From Tolypeutes matacus (Eukaryota; Chordata; Mammalia; Cingulata; Chlamyphoridae), in assembly GCA_026826555.1 (NCBI GenBank), contig JAKSZT010054396.1, forward strand, positions 15,512,569 to 15,576,568: 64,000 nucleotides of DNA, in the 5' to 3' direction. Each line of letters starts with the position of its first letter. Position 1 is the stretch's first letter. The position numbers and the translations under genes were made by a program. Shown here one piece after another: positions 11,394 through 22,989 of this stretch. The notes beneath the pieces were generated by a model, which was not told the origin of the DNA, did not search any database, and saw nothing but the letters and a program-made list of their open reading frames with translations.

Positions 11394-11779
11394 AAAAGGG
11401 CACTCCTTCCTGGGCCCCTGGTGCTGTACCCATTCAGGAATGCCTGTCCCTGCCCCCCACCCACATGCATATGCAAGAGTTGTTTATGCCGTACATAGCA
11501 TCCTTATGTGAGGTATTGTTAGTATGGGTCATTTGGAAAGCCAAGCCACCTGAGGTTGGTGACTAACAATGAAATGACAAGGTGAATCATCGTCACCCAA
11601 TAGTGAGAGGCAAGGACATGGTAGGAAACGGGGAAATGGCCCTCAATGTTGGAAGCATGCTGGTGATTCCAGTTGAAATTTGATCAGTTTGGGCCCTGCT
11701 GAGGCTCCAGCTTGGAAGATCTGATGGAGAAAGGACCATCAACAAACTAATTTCAGTTTATCAAAAGGCCTGATGGAAC

Positions 11780-12650
11780 ATTCGCTGTATTAGAAACCAT
11801 GCATGTGTCCCCAGATCTAGTTTTTCTCCCTAGGTCTGGTTTTTGGAATGCTACTGATAAACTAAGCCTGATTTATTATATGACCATCCTGTATGTGAAA
11901 TGACTGTAACTCTAGGTATCTTTGGTCAACCTTAAGAGATATAGCAGGGGGGTAGATGTGGCTCAAATGGTTGGGCATCCATCTCCCATATGGATGGATC
12001 TGGGTTCGATCCCTGGGATCTCCTGGTAAAAATTTAAAAAAGAAAAATATAGAAGGCACGTGGGCCACCAGGCTCCGTGCGCGGGTGAACCACCGGGCCC
12101 ATAAGCAGGTGAGTCCCCCAGGCCCTGCAAGCCACACAGCAAGATGATGACATAATAGGAGAGTGACACAAGGGAGAGCCAAGATGAGACACGCTGAAAA
12201 ACCAGGAACTAAGGTGGCGCAGGCAGTAGGATGCCTCTCTCCAACATCGGAGATTCCGAGGATTGAATCCCAGTGAAGACAGGAGAAGGATGAGAAGAGA
12301 GGGCAGCAAACAGACACAGAGAGTTGCCCAGCGAATGGACACAAAAACAGCAAAAACAAGGGGTGGGGGTAAAAGTGGATAAAAGTAAATAAATAAATAA
12401 ATCCTTAAAAAAATGTATAGGGGAGTAAGATACGGACTAAGTAGTAATACTTTGATGCTGCTCTTTAATAATTTGTTAAATGTTTCACAACAATGCAAAG
12501 TATTTGTGGTGGGATGATGTGTGGGAGCCCTGTGTGATGTTATGCATGTTTGTTTTGTAAGTTCACAATGTTTCCTGAACACTTATAATTTATGCATGTT
12601 CATGTATGAATGATATACTTCAATAAAGTGTTTTTTTTTAAAAAAAAAAA
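11780..12650 (+). mobile_element. Retroposon with AATAAA and poly(A), hosting a dimeric SINE
   Basis: The repeated flank 'gcctgatggaa' (11769-11779 and about 12656-12666) brackets this unit. Its 3' part (12421-12650) resembles the modules at 30869-31343, including 'tttgttttgtaagttcacaa' and a final 'caataaa'. It is an L1-tail-like family of uncertain name, interrupted by the SINE at 11949-12410. Confidence 0.6.
11949..12410 (+). mobile_element. Dimeric tRNA-derived SINE, nearly complete
   Basis: First tRNA-like head at about 11950-12030 (A box near 'gtggctcaaatggttggg', B box 'gggttcgatcc'). A linker and a second tRNA-like unit follow near 12205-12275, then GGATAAAAGTAAA, AAAT units and poly(A). 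This is the best in-window reference for the long SINE type. Confidence 0.88.
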
Positions 12651-12679
12651 AAAAAAGCCTGATGGAAATTGTTCAGGGG

Positions 12680-14145
12680 AGATTCTGGGAAGATGGCGGA
12701 CTAGAAAGACATGGGACTCTCTTCTCCAAAAAAATAGCTAGAGGACAGACTGAAACAGCTTAGAAAAAGGTCTTCTAGGGCTTAGGACACCACATGAAGG
12801 CTGGACACTGCCCAGAGGAGAAAGGGACAGAAGAGGGGAATGGCGACTACAGAACTGTGAGTTGAAACCAGCAGCTGCTACTGCAGGCACCATCCCCCAC
12901 GCTAAAGACACTTAAGAATTCTCAGGCCTCTGGGTCTGCAACTACAGACAAAGGGGGCTATCTACCAACCCAGGAAACGGGAAAGAGAGGGACACAACAT
13001 AAGGCTGGCTCAGCCTCTGACCCACCAATTTGGTCTGCTTTGTCCCACGGGCCCTTTCATGCCGGCTGAGACCATACCGTGTTTTGCCCTGGGAGCCTTC
13101 ACAGGCCTAAATTCTACCCTCGCAATCTCCCTCTCTTCTAGCCTGGACTGATTGTTGAGGACGCACCTCCCCAGGAAGGGGGAGAGAGAGGGACACAGCC
13201 TAAGGATGACAGCTTTTGACTCACAAATTTGGTCTACTGTGTCCCAGGAGCCCTTCCAGGCCCAGTGGGGCCACACCATTGTTTGCCTTGGGACCTGGCA
13301 AGGGCCTAAAGATATAATATCGACCCTCCCAATCTCCTTCTCTACCAGCCAGGACTGATTTTTGAGGACTCAGAGGGAGTGGAAATATTTCCTAGCTGGG
13401 AAAAGGGAGGGGACTGCCAGAAAAGGCTGGAAAACAGTCTCAGAGAAAGTTTGAATTACAAGGCTCTTAGTTTCCAGACAGGAAGCTCTATAACATTGAT
13501 CCAGTCTGTGTTGCAACAAATACACTCCAACCAGGCACTGAACTGAGAGCTGCCAGAGAGTCTCATCTGCTGGCAGACCAAGGAAGTGCACACAAGAAAA
13601 TTAAAAATAAGGAGACGGGAAGTGGCTGTGTCTCAATTGGTTGAGCTCCTGTTTACCATGTGGGAGGCCCCAGGTTCGGTCCCCGGGGCCTCCTGATGAA
13701 GGCAAGCTGGCCCACGCGGCGCAGTGAGCTGGCACAGCAAGATGACGCAACAGAAGGAGACAAGCAGACACAGAAAAAATGCAAAGCAAGTGGACACAGC
13801 GAGCACAAGTAGCAAGGGGGATAAATAAAATATATTAAAAAATAAATCTTAAAAAATAGTAATAATAAGTAGGAGAGGCTTTCTCCAGCCTCTATAGCCT
13901 CCCTCCCCAAGGCCCTAGGAAGCAAGTCTACAACCAATTACTGGGTCCTGCACCCAGTTTTGAGCAACTTGAAGGAAAAATCCTGACAATCCAGGTCAAG
14001 CCAAGAATCAAAGAGCAGTGGTAACACACAGCTTCCTGCCACTAAATCCCTACAAAAGAAAGAAATTGAGCATCTGAGTAAAACACATCCTAATCAGATG
14101 CCTAGACATCAGCAAAAAATTACAAACTATACTAAGAAAATAGTA
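12680..14145 (+). repeat. L1 5' region, copy 1, including the start of ORF1
   Basis: Aligns along its length with 14515-15690. It contains two diverged internal units of about 200 bases (about 12950-13160 and 13165-13380) and reaches the first ~16 codons of ORF1 at 14098-14145 before being cut off by a SINE. A DAS variant interrupts it at 13616-13862. Confidence 0.8.
13616..13862 (+). mobile_element. DAS SINE, longer variant
   Basis: Has the usual head and hairpin-like B-box region, plus an extra body segment with 'cagcaagatgacgcaacag' absent from the common ~185-base type. The same variant recurs at 20612-20887. Confidence 0.88.
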
Positions 14146-14512
14146 GACCTGGGACCTCCTGGTAAAATAAAGAAAAAATATAGACGGTGCGGGCAAGACC
14201 CAGGCCCCGCACGTGGGTGTGCCGGGCTCTGCTGAGCCATGCAGCAAGATGATGACATAACAGGAGAGCAACACAAGGGAGAGCCAAGACAAGATGTGCT
14301 GAAAAACCAGAAACTGAGGTGGCACAGGTGGCAGAACGCCTCTCTCCCCCATTGGAGGTCTCCAGGATCGAATCCAAGTGAAGACAGGAGAGAGAAGGGT
14401 GAGAAGAGAGGGCAGGAAACAGACACAGAATTGCCCAGCAAATGGACCCAAAACAGAAAAAACGGGGGGGGGGAGTGTAAAATGGATAAAAGTAAATGTT
14501 TTTTAAAATGTA
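14146..14512 (+). mobile_element. Dimeric SINE, 5'-truncated, between the two L1 5' copies
   Basis: Starts inside the first tRNA-like unit at 'gggacctcctggtaaa' and runs through the second unit to GGATAAAAGTAAA. It sits exactly at the boundary between L1 5' copy 1 and copy 2, and no clear TSD of its own is visible. Confidence 0.85.
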
Positions 14513-14514
14513 TT

Positions 14515-15644
14515 GGACTTCCGGGAAGATGGAGGGCTAGTAAGACACGGGAATCTCTTCTCCAGAAAAATAGCTAGAGGACAAGCTGAAACAGCCCCGA
14601 AAAAGATCTTCTAGGGTTTAGGTCAGCAGGTGAAGGCTGCACACCACCCAGAGGAGAGAGGGACAGAAGAGGGAAATTGAGACAACAGAACCTTGAGTTG
14701 CAAGTAGCAGCTTCTGCGGCTGCCGGCACCCTCCCCCACACTCTTCAGAATTCTCGGGCCTCTGAGCCTGTGACCACAGACAAAGGGGGCTTCAGGGATC
14801 TGCCACTCCCGGAAAGGGGAGAGAGAGGGACACGGCCTTAGGCTGACTCAGGTTCTGACCTGAAATTTGGGCTGCAGAGCCCCACGGACCCTTCCACAAA
14901 GCAGTTTGCCCTGGGAGCCTAGAAAGGACTGGAGAAATCCGACCCTCGCAACCTCCCTCTCTTCTAGCCTGGACTAATTGTTGAGGACTCCAGGGGAGAA
15001 GGGAGAGAGAGCATGGGGCTGACCCTGCTTTGGACTCCCAGGTTTGGTCTGCCCTTTCCCGAGAGCCCTTCCAGGCTGGGTGGGGCTGCGCCATTGTTTG
15101 CCTTGGAGCCTGCAAGGGGCTAAAGATATACAAACCTCCCAATCTCCTCCTCTACTAACAGAGACTGATTGTTGAGGATTCAGAAGGGAGTGGAAATATT
15201 TCCTAGCTGGGAAAAGGGGGGCGCTAGAGAGAAGTCTGGAGAACTGTCTCAGAAAGTTTGAATCACAAGGCTCCTAGCCCCCAGACAGGAAGCTCTATCA
15301 CATTGATCTGGCCTGTGTCACAACAAATACGCTCGGAGCAGGCATTGAATTGAGAGCTGCCAACAAGCGCCATCTCCTGACAGACCAAGGAAGTGCACAT
15401 AAGAAAATTAATAAGTAAGAGTGACTTTTCCTGGCCTCTATAGCCTCCCTGCCCAAGGCCCTAGGAAACGACTCTACAACCAATTACTGGGCCCAGTGCC
15501 CAGTTTTGAGCAACCAATAGATCAATCCTAACAATCAAGGTTGAGCCAAAAATCAAAGAGCTGTGGTAACTCACAGCCTCCTGCCACTAAAACCCCATAA
15601 AAGAGAAAGAGATAGAGCATCTAAGTAAAATACAAACTAACCAG
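14515..15644 (+). repeat. L1 5' region, copy 2
   Basis: Second L1 5' start at about 14520 ('gggaagatggaggg'), again with two ~200-base internal units (about 14805-14995 and 15000-15195). It leads directly into ORF1 at 15645. Confidence 0.8.
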
Positions 15645-16831
15645 ATGCCTAAGCACCAGCAAAAGATTACGAGCCATACTAAGAAAATAGAAGACATGGC
15701 CCAAGAAAAGGAATACAGCAAAGTCCCAGAAGAGATGCAGAATTTGAGAGAACTAAGTGAGATGAGCACAAATTTCCAAAATCAAATTAATGAGATGAAA
15801 GAGAATATAGTTAAAGGGATGAATGACATCAAGAAGTCATTGAGTAGGGAAGCGGCTGTGGCTCAATCAGTAGGGCTCCCGTTTACCATATGGGAGGCCC
15901 CGGGTTCGGTTCCCGGGGCCTCCTGGTGAAGGCAAGCCCACCCGCACGGTGTGGTTAGCTGACCCAGTGAGCACAAGCAGCAAGGGGGGGATAAATGAAT
16001 AAATAAATAAAAATCTTAAAAAAAAAAAAAAAAAAGTCATTGAGCGAACGCAAAGAAGAATTTGAAACACTGAACAGAAAATAACGGAGTTCATGGGAAT
16101 GAAAGACACAATAGGTGAAGTCAAAACTACATTTGAAGCATACAACAGCAGACTCGAAATGATAGAAGAAAGAATAAGTAATACTGAAGACAGAGCAGCT
16201 AAAATTGAATAGAGAAAAGAACAGAGAGAGAAAAGAATGGAAAAAATTGAGCAGGGGTTCAGAGAGTTGAATGACAACACAAAACGCAAGAACATACGTG
16301 TCATGGGAGTTCCAGAAGGAAAAGAGAAAGGAAAAGGGGCAGAAAGAGTATTTCAGGAAATAATAGCTGATAATTTCCCAACTCTCATGAAAGAAATGAA
16401 CTTACATGTCCAAGAAGCACACCGTACTCCAATAAGAATAAATCCAAATAGACCTACGCCAAGACACATATTATTCAGAATGTCAAATGTAAAAGATAAA
16501 GAAAAAATTCTCAGAGCAGCAAGAGAGAAGCAAACAAATCACGTACAAAGGATGTCCAGTAAGACTTAGTGCAGGTTTCTCTTCCGAAACCATGGAGGCG
16601 AGAAGACAGTGGTATGATACAATTAGGAAACTGAAAGAGAAAAACTGCCAGCCGAGAATTCTTTATCCAGCAAAACTGTCCTTCAAATATGAAGGTAAAT
16701 ATAAAGTATTCACAAACAAACAGAAACTAAGAGAGTTTGCAAAAAAGAATCCACCTTTGCAGGAAATATTAAAGGAAGCCTTAGAACCTGAAAGAAAAAG
16801 ACAGGAGAGAGAGGCTTGGAGGAGAGTATAG
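15645..16831 (+). pseudogene. L1 ORF1 (RNA-binding chaperone protein), disrupted
   Basis: ORF1p coats L1 RNA. The N-terminal coiled-coil part begins at 15645 (MPKHQQKIT…) and is interrupted by a SINE at 15847-16034. It resumes with a stop at about 16082 and a stop at about 16210. The RRM part is readable at 16237-16569 and the C-terminal domain, with the family hallmark NCQPRILYPAKLSFKYEG, at 16592-16831, in another frame. The SINE, two stops and a frameshift near 16545 make it non-functional. Confidence 0.9.
15847..16034 (+). mobile_element. DAS-type SINE inside L1 ORF1
   Basis: Common type with an intact GC-rich hairpin around the B box. TSD 'aagtcattgag' lies on both sides (about 15835-15845 and 16034-16044). 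Confidence 0.95.
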
Positions 16832-16993
16832 AAGAAAGAAAAGCAGAAAGGATAACCAAAAGAGTAAAAAGAGAGACAAAAATAAGATGACATATGAAAA
16901 CCAAAGAATAAAATGGAGGAAATAAATAGTGCATTTTCAGTAATATCATTGAATGTGAATGGATTAAATTCCCCAATCAAAAGATACAGGCTA

Positions 16994-17180
16994 GGGAAGC
17001 GGCTGTGGCTCAATCAGTGGGGCTCCCCTTTACCATATGGGGGGCCCCGGGTTCGGTTCCCGGGGCCTCTTGGTGGGGGCAGGCCCGCCCGCACGGCGTG
17101 GTTGGCTGGCCCAGCGAGCACAGGCAGCAGGGGGGGGGATAAATGAATAAATAAATAAAATCTTTAAAAAAAAAAAAAAA
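16994..17180 (+). mobile_element. DAS-type SINE inside L1 ORF2
   Basis: Common type. TSD 'aagatacaggct' lies at 16981-16992 and ends again at 17190. Confidence 0.95.
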
Positions 17181-19820
17181 GATACAGGCTGACAGAATGG
17201 ATAAAAAAACATGAGCCATCCATATGCTGCTTACAAGAAACTCACCTCAGACACAAGGATACAAGCCGGCTGAAAGAAAAAGGTTGAAAAAAGATACTCC
17301 ACGTGAATAGTAAACAGAAAAGAGCAGGGGTAGCTATACTAATATCAGACAAAACAGACTTCAAATGCAAAAAGGTGATAAGAGATGTGGAAGGCCATTA
17401 TATATTAATAAAAGGGACGATCCTCCAGGAAGATATAACAGTCATAAATATCTACGCACCTAACCAGGGTGCCCCAAAATATATGAGACAAACTCTGGCA
17501 AAACTGAAGGGAGAAATAGACATTTCTACAATAATCATCGGAGACTTCAACACCCCTCTCACATCATTAGATAGAACAACTAGACAGAAGATAAACAAGG
17601 AAACAGAGAACTTGAACAATATGATAAACAAGTTAGACCTAACAGACATCTACAGAACACTGCATCCAAACTCAGCGGGTTATACATTCTTCTCAAGTGC
17701 CCATGGATCTTTCTCCAGGATAGACAACATGTTAGGTCACAATACAGCTCTCAATAAATATAAAAAGATTGAAATTATACAAAGCACCTTCTCAGATCAT
17801 AATGGAATGAAACTAGAAATCAACAACAGACAGGAAAAAAGGAAATTTGCAAATGTGTGGAGACTGAACAACACACTCCTAAATATTCAGTGGGTCAAAG
17901 AAGAAATTGCAAGTGAAATCAATAAATATATTGAGACAAATGAAAATAAGAACACAACATATCAAAACTTATGGGATACAGTGAAGGCAGTCTTGAGAGG
18001 GAAATTTATAGCCCTAAATGCCTATATTAAGAAACAAGAAAGAGCTAAACACAAAGATTTAACTGAACAACTTGAGAAACTAGAAAAAGAACAGCAAACC
18101 AATCCCAAAGCAAAAAGAAGGAAAGAAATAATAAAGATTAGAGCGGAAATAAATGAAAATGAGAACAGAAAAGCAATAGAGAAAATCAACAGAACCAAAA
18201 GCTGGTTCTTTGAGAAGATCAATAAAATTGACAAACCCCTCCCTAGACTAACAAAGAAAAAAAGAGAGAAGATGCAAATAAATATAATCAGAAATGAAAG
18301 GGGGAAATTACAAATGACCTCACAGAAATAAAAAGAATCATAAGAAGACATTATGAGAAACTATATGCCAACAAACTAGACAACCTGGATGAAATGGACA
18401 AATTTATAGAAACTCATAAAAACCTACACTAACACATCAAGAAACACAAGAACTTAACAAACCAATCACAATTAAGGAGATCGAATCCGTCATCAAAAAT
18501 CTCCCAGCAAAGAAAAGTCCAGGACCAGATGGCTTCACAGGTGAGTTCTACCAAGCATTTCTAAAAGAATTAACACCAATCCTGTTTAAACTCTTCCAAA
18601 AAATTGAAGAGGACGGAAAATTACCCAACACATTTTATGAAGCCAACATCACCCTAATACCAAAGCCAGATAAAGATTCCTCAAGAAAAGAAAATTACAG
18701 ACCAATCTCTCTCTCATGAACATAGATGCAAAAATTCTCAACAAAATACTTGCAAATCGAATCCAACAGCATATCAAAAGACTTATACATCACGACCAAG
18801 TGGGATTTATTCCTGGCATGCAAGGCTGGTTCAACATAAGAAAATCAATCAATGTAATATACCACATTAACAAATTGAAGGAAAAAAACCACATGATCAT
18901 CTCAATAGATGCAGAAAAGGCATTTGACAAAATCCAACATCCTTTTTTGATAAAAATACTTCAAAAGATAGGAATAAAAGGAAAATTCCTCAATATGATA
19001 AAAGGCATATATGAAAAACCCACAGCCAACATCATACTCAATGGGGAAAGGTTGAAAGCTTTCCCCCTAAGATCAGGAACAAGACAAGGATGCCCATTGT
19101 CACCATTGTTATTCAACATTGTACTAGAAGTTCTAGCGAGGGCAATTAGACAAGACAAAAAAATTAAAGGCATCCAAATAGGAAAAGAGGAAGTAAAACT
19201 CTCACTGTTTGCGGATGACATAATCCTGTATTTAGAAAATCCTGAAGTATCCACAACAAAGCTACTTGAACTAATAAATGAGTTCAGCAAAGTGGCAGGA
19301 TACAAGATCAACACACAAAAATCAGTAATGTTTTTGTACACTAGTACTGAACAATCTGAGGAGGAAAATGGGAAGAATTCCATTTACAATAGCAACAAAA
19401 ACACTCAAATACCTAGGAATTAATTTAGCCAACAAACTACAGGACCTATATGCAGAAAACTACAAAACAATGCTAAAAGAAAATTTAAAAGACCTAAACA
19501 AATGGAAAGACATTCCGTGTTCATGGATTGGAAGAATAAATATCATGGAAGAATGAACTGACTTATAGATTCAATGCAATACCAAACAAAATCACAACAG
19601 CTTACTTTACAGAATTAGAAAAGGCAATTACCAAATTCATTTGGAAGGGAAAGTGCACCCCAATAGCCAAAAGCATTCTAAAGAAGAAGAGTGATGTGGG
19701 AGGAATTTCACTGCCTTATCTTGAAAACAGCATGGTACTGGCATAAAGATGGACACATCGATCAGTGGAATAGATATGAGAATCCAGAAATAAATCCTCA
19801 CCTATACATTCAACTGGTTT

Positions 19821-20017
19821 TTTTTGTTTTTGTTTTTGTTTTTTTTAAAGATTTTATTTATTTATTCATTCATCCCCCCCTTGCTGCTTGTGCTCTCTAG
19901 GTCAGCTAACCACGCCGTGCGGGCGGGCCCGCCCCCACCAGGAGGCCCCGGGAACCGAACCCGGGGCCTCCCATATGGCAAACGGGAGCCCCACTGATTG
20001 AGCCACAGCCGCTTCCC
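19821..20017 (-). mobile_element. DAS-type SINE inside L1 ORF2, antisense
   Basis: Poly(T) with a TTTTTG pattern at the left, head at the right. TSD 'tcaactggttttt' occurs at about 19810 and at 20018-20030. Confidence 0.94.
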
Positions 20018-20121
20018 TCAACTGGTTTTTGACAGACCTACCAAGCTAATGTTAACGGGACAAAACAGTATCTTCAACAAATGGTGCCAGGACAACTGGA
20101 TATCTATTTACCAAAAGAATG

Positions 20122-20222
20122 AGAGTGGAGCTGATTTGGCTCAGTTGTTGAGCTCTGGTTGCCCACATACGAGGTCCCAGGTTCAATCCCGGACCTGGAA
20201 CCTCAAAAAAAAAAAAAAAAAA
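20122..20222 (+). mobile_element. Short tRNA-like SINE monomer
   Basis: About 85 bases of tRNA-like head ('ttggctcagttgttgag', 'aggttcaatccc') joined directly to poly(A). The flank 'aaaagaatga' repeats on both sides. Confidence 0.85.
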
Positions 20223-20611
20223 AAAGAATGAAAGACAATCCCTATCTCACTCCCTATTCAAGAATCAACTCAAAATGGATCAAAGACCTAAATATAAAAG
20301 CCAGGACCATAAAACTACTAGAAGAAAATGTAGGGAAACATCTTCAAGACCTTGTAGTAGGTGGTGGTTTCTTGGACCTTATACCCAAAGCACATGCAAC
20401 AAAAGAAAAAATAGATAAATGGGACCTCCTCAAAATTAAACACTTTTGCACCTCCCAGGACTTTGTCAAAAGGGTGAAAAGGCAGCCAACTCAATGGGAG
20501 AAAATATTTGGAAATCACATATCTGATAAGGGTTTAATATCCAGGATATATAAAGAGATGCTACAATTCAACAATAAAAAGACAAATGACCCAATTAAAA
20601 ATGGGCAAAAG

Positions 20612-20887
20612 GGGAAGCGGCTGTGGCTCAACTGGTTGGGCTCCCATCTACCATATGGGAGGCCCCAGGTTCGGTTCCCAGGGCCTCCTGGTGAAGGCAA
20701 GCCAGCCCACACGGCGCGGTTAGCTGACGCAGCAAGATGACCCAACAAAGGTAGACAAGCAGATCCAGAAAAACGCCAAAAGCAAATGGACACAGCAAGC
20801 ACAAGCAGCAAGGGGGGAATAAATAAATAAAAATAAAAATCTTAAAAAAAAAAAAAAAGACATAAATTTATTAAAAAAAAAAAAAAA
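20612..20887 (+). mobile_element. DAS SINE, longer variant, with two-step A tail
   Basis: Carries the 'cagcaagatgacccaacaa' body seen at 13616-13862. The tail is A-run, then 'gacataaatttatt', then a second A-run. TSD 'gggcaaaag' lies at 20603-20611 and 20888-20896, so the small insert between the A-runs moved with the SINE. Confidence 0.9.
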
Positions 20888-21474
20888 GGGCAAAAGACTT
20901 GAATAGACATTTTTCCAAAGAAGAAATACAAATGGCAAAAAAAAAAAAAACACATGAAGAAATGCTCAACATCACTAATGATTAGGGAAATGCAAATCAA
21001 ACTACACTGAGATATCATTTCACACCTATCAGAATGGCCACTATTCAAAAGACAGAGAACTACAAGTGTTGGAGAGGATGTGGAGAGATAGGAACACTTC
21101 TTCACTGTTGGTGGGAATGCAGGATGGTACAACCACTATGGAGGACTGTTTGGAAGTTCCTAAACAAGTTGAATATAGACTTGCCACGTGACCCTGCAAT
21201 ACCACTACTGGGTATGTACCCAGAAGAACTGAGAGCAGTGACACGACATCTGCACACCGATGTTCATAGCGGCATTATTCACAATTGCCAAAAGCTGGAA
21301 ACAACCCAGGTGTCCATCAACAGAAGAATGGATAAACAAACTGTGGTATAGTCACACGATGGAATATTATGCAGCTGTAAGAAGAAATGAAGTCGTAAAG
21401 CATATGGCAACATGGATGAACTTGGAGGACATTATGTTGAGCAAAGCAAGCCAGACACAAAAGGACAAATAATG

Positions 21475-21570
21475 GGGGGTCGGATGTGGCTCAACTGGTT
21501 GGGCATCTGTCTCCTATATGGAGGGACCTGGGTTCGATCCCCGGGAACTCCCGGTAAAAAAAAAAAAAAA
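21475..21570 (+). mobile_element. Short tRNA-like SINE monomer in the L1 3' end
   Basis: tRNA-like head ('atgtggctcaactggttggg', 'gggttcgatcccc') plus poly(A). A perfect 16-base TSD 'aaaaggacaaataatg' lies at 21459-21474 and 21571-21586. Confidence 0.96.
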
Positions 21571-21796
21571 AAAAGGACAAATAATGTATGATTGTGTTAC
21601 TATGAACCAAATATATTGTGTAACATATTGTATGGTTTTTAAAAAATTATATGTATCCAGTTCATTTAATTGAGAAATGGATGTTTTTATTCAACTGTGT
21701 TTTCTTTTTATTTTTAATTGTTTATATTTTCAATTATTAAATGTACAAAATAAAGTTAAAAAAAAAAAAAAAAGTTTAAAAAAGGAATTGTTCAGG

Positions 21797-22385
21797 AGCC
21801 CTTATAGGCAGGCTAAAACTGTTACTATTCTCTGCTTATGAGTAGAAGGATACAAATTCTGGGTGGTAAATAGGTGCTAGTGGAAGCTACAGGAGTCTCC
21901 AATGAATAAAAGAAAAGCAATGGCTACTTGAGCGCAAAATCACCAGCGGTGGGAGGAGTAGGGAATAATAAAAGCAATCAAAAAAAAAAAAAATAAATAA
22001 ATAAATAAATAAATAAAAGCAATCCACGCGGGTTGCTGGAGGACATGAAATCTGGGTGACACCATGGCCTTTGAGAAGCTGCCAACCCCTGCTCCCTGGT
22101 GGGGGGTTGGGAGGCCCTCTGACCACTCGCCTCTCCCCAGTGTTGGGGACCCTCCTCTTTGCCTCCCCTTTCCTCCAGCATAAACCTCTCAAGGAACTGG
22201 GCATGGAGAGCAAAAGCCAGGAAAGAGTGTGTTGTCAGGTAGCTTCTGGGTTTGAAACAAAGACACTTAAAGACCTGGTGACCCACTTAGAATCTGGAAG
22301 CCTGAGTGGAGGGATAAGTACATGCAGGACAATGAGAAAACACCTCTGGTAATCGTCCTGTTTCACTGGGATAAAGGAGGTACCT
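21797..22385. other. Unique intergenic DNA
   Basis: Apart from an AAAT microsatellite and A-run near 21980-22018, no repeat or exon is recognised. Confidence 0.5.
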
Positions 22386-22389
22386 GCCC

Positions 22390-22665
22390 ATCCTGTATGT
22401 TCATTCGTTCATGCCACAGATATTTACTGAGCGTCTCCAGTACGCCAGGTGCTCCACAGTAAGCAGGACCGACATGGCACTGCCTCGGGGAGCTTATAGT
22501 GAGCTGAAGGGAGACAGAGAACAAGCAAACAAATAAAATAACTTCATACTATGACCAGTGCTAAATAATCAGAAGAAATGGTGGAGAAGGGGTGGGGGTC
22601 GGAGAAAGGCACTCTGAGGAGGGAACATTTGAGCCAGGACTGGAAGGATGAGCCAGAGAAGCAGA
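22390..22665 (-). repeat. LINE-2 3' end relic
   Basis: Antisense L2 landmarks in order: 'cattcgttcatgccacagat', 'ggtgctccacagtaag', 'ggagcttatagtgagctg', then 'gaggagggaacatttgag'. Confidence 0.75.
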
Positions 22666-22694
22666 GAAATGTGGATGCCTGCCTCCCTCACACC

Positions 22695-22985
22695 TCCTTG
22701 ACTTTGCTCATGGCCCTTCTAGCCTGAAGTGCCTGGACTGACCCTTCAAGCCTCAGCTCAGACATCACCGCCTCTTTCTTTCCCAGGATCCAGCTCTGCC
22801 CCTTTCAGGGCAGGATGCAGTGTTCCTGCCAATGAGCCCCATGCATGGTGTTGTCCTTGGCTGGGTGTCTGTCTCCTTCACTAGGAATTCCCTCAGAACA
22901 GGCTGGAGTTCCCAACTCTAGCCCCAGTGTCCAGCGCAGCCCATGGAACAAGGCAGGAGCCAGGGAATGATTAAATAAAGAAAAG
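22695..22985 (+). repeat. LINE-2 3' end relic, opposite orientation
   Basis: Sense L2 3' end: 'cctcagctcagacatcacc', then 'tcagaacaggctggagttcc', ending near 'tgattaaataaag'. With the neighbour at 22390 it forms a head-to-head pair of independent relics. Confidence 0.7.
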
Positions 22986-22989
22986 TGGG

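Larger units (their letters stand above)
16913..21472 (+). pseudogene. L1 ORF2 (endonuclease-reverse transcriptase), disrupted
   Basis: ORF2p nicks target DNA and reverse-transcribes L1 RNA. The endonuclease start is readable at 16913-16990, broken by a SINE, then continues at 17303-18331 with GDFNTPL and a [13 protein letters not shown] motif. The reverse transcriptase is at 18716-19423 with the catalytic LFADD near 19206. The C-terminal segment with CWRGCGEIGTLLHCWW is at 21034-21351, and the end EYYAAVRRNE is near 21360-21400. Frameshifts near 18331, 18716 and 19420 and five SINE insertions inactivate it. Confidence 0.92.
12680..21775 (+). mobile_element. Near full-length L1 with duplicated 5' region and eight SINE insertions
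   Basis: Opens with an L1-type 5' start ('gggaagatggcgg' near 12688) and ends in AATAAA-like sequence and poly(A) at about 21745-21775. The flanks carry 'gaaattgttcagg' (12665-12677) and 'ggaattgttcagg' (21784-21796), a 12/13 match consistent with the TSD of one insertion. The 5' region occurs twice (12680-14145 and 14515-15690). ORF1 and ORF2 are both broken. SINEs lie at 13616, 14146, 15847, 16994, 19821, 20122, 20612 and 21475. Confidence 0.9.

Noticed and set aside
15847..16034. tRNA gene-like A and B boxes in many places (example given)
   Set aside because: They belong to A-tailed, TSD-flanked SINEs; no mature tRNA fold or anticodon arm is intact.
17303..18331. Host gene for an endonuclease/exonuclease-like protein
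   Set aside because: It is the endonuclease part of a broken L1 ORF2, continuous with the reverse transcriptase part at 18716-19423.
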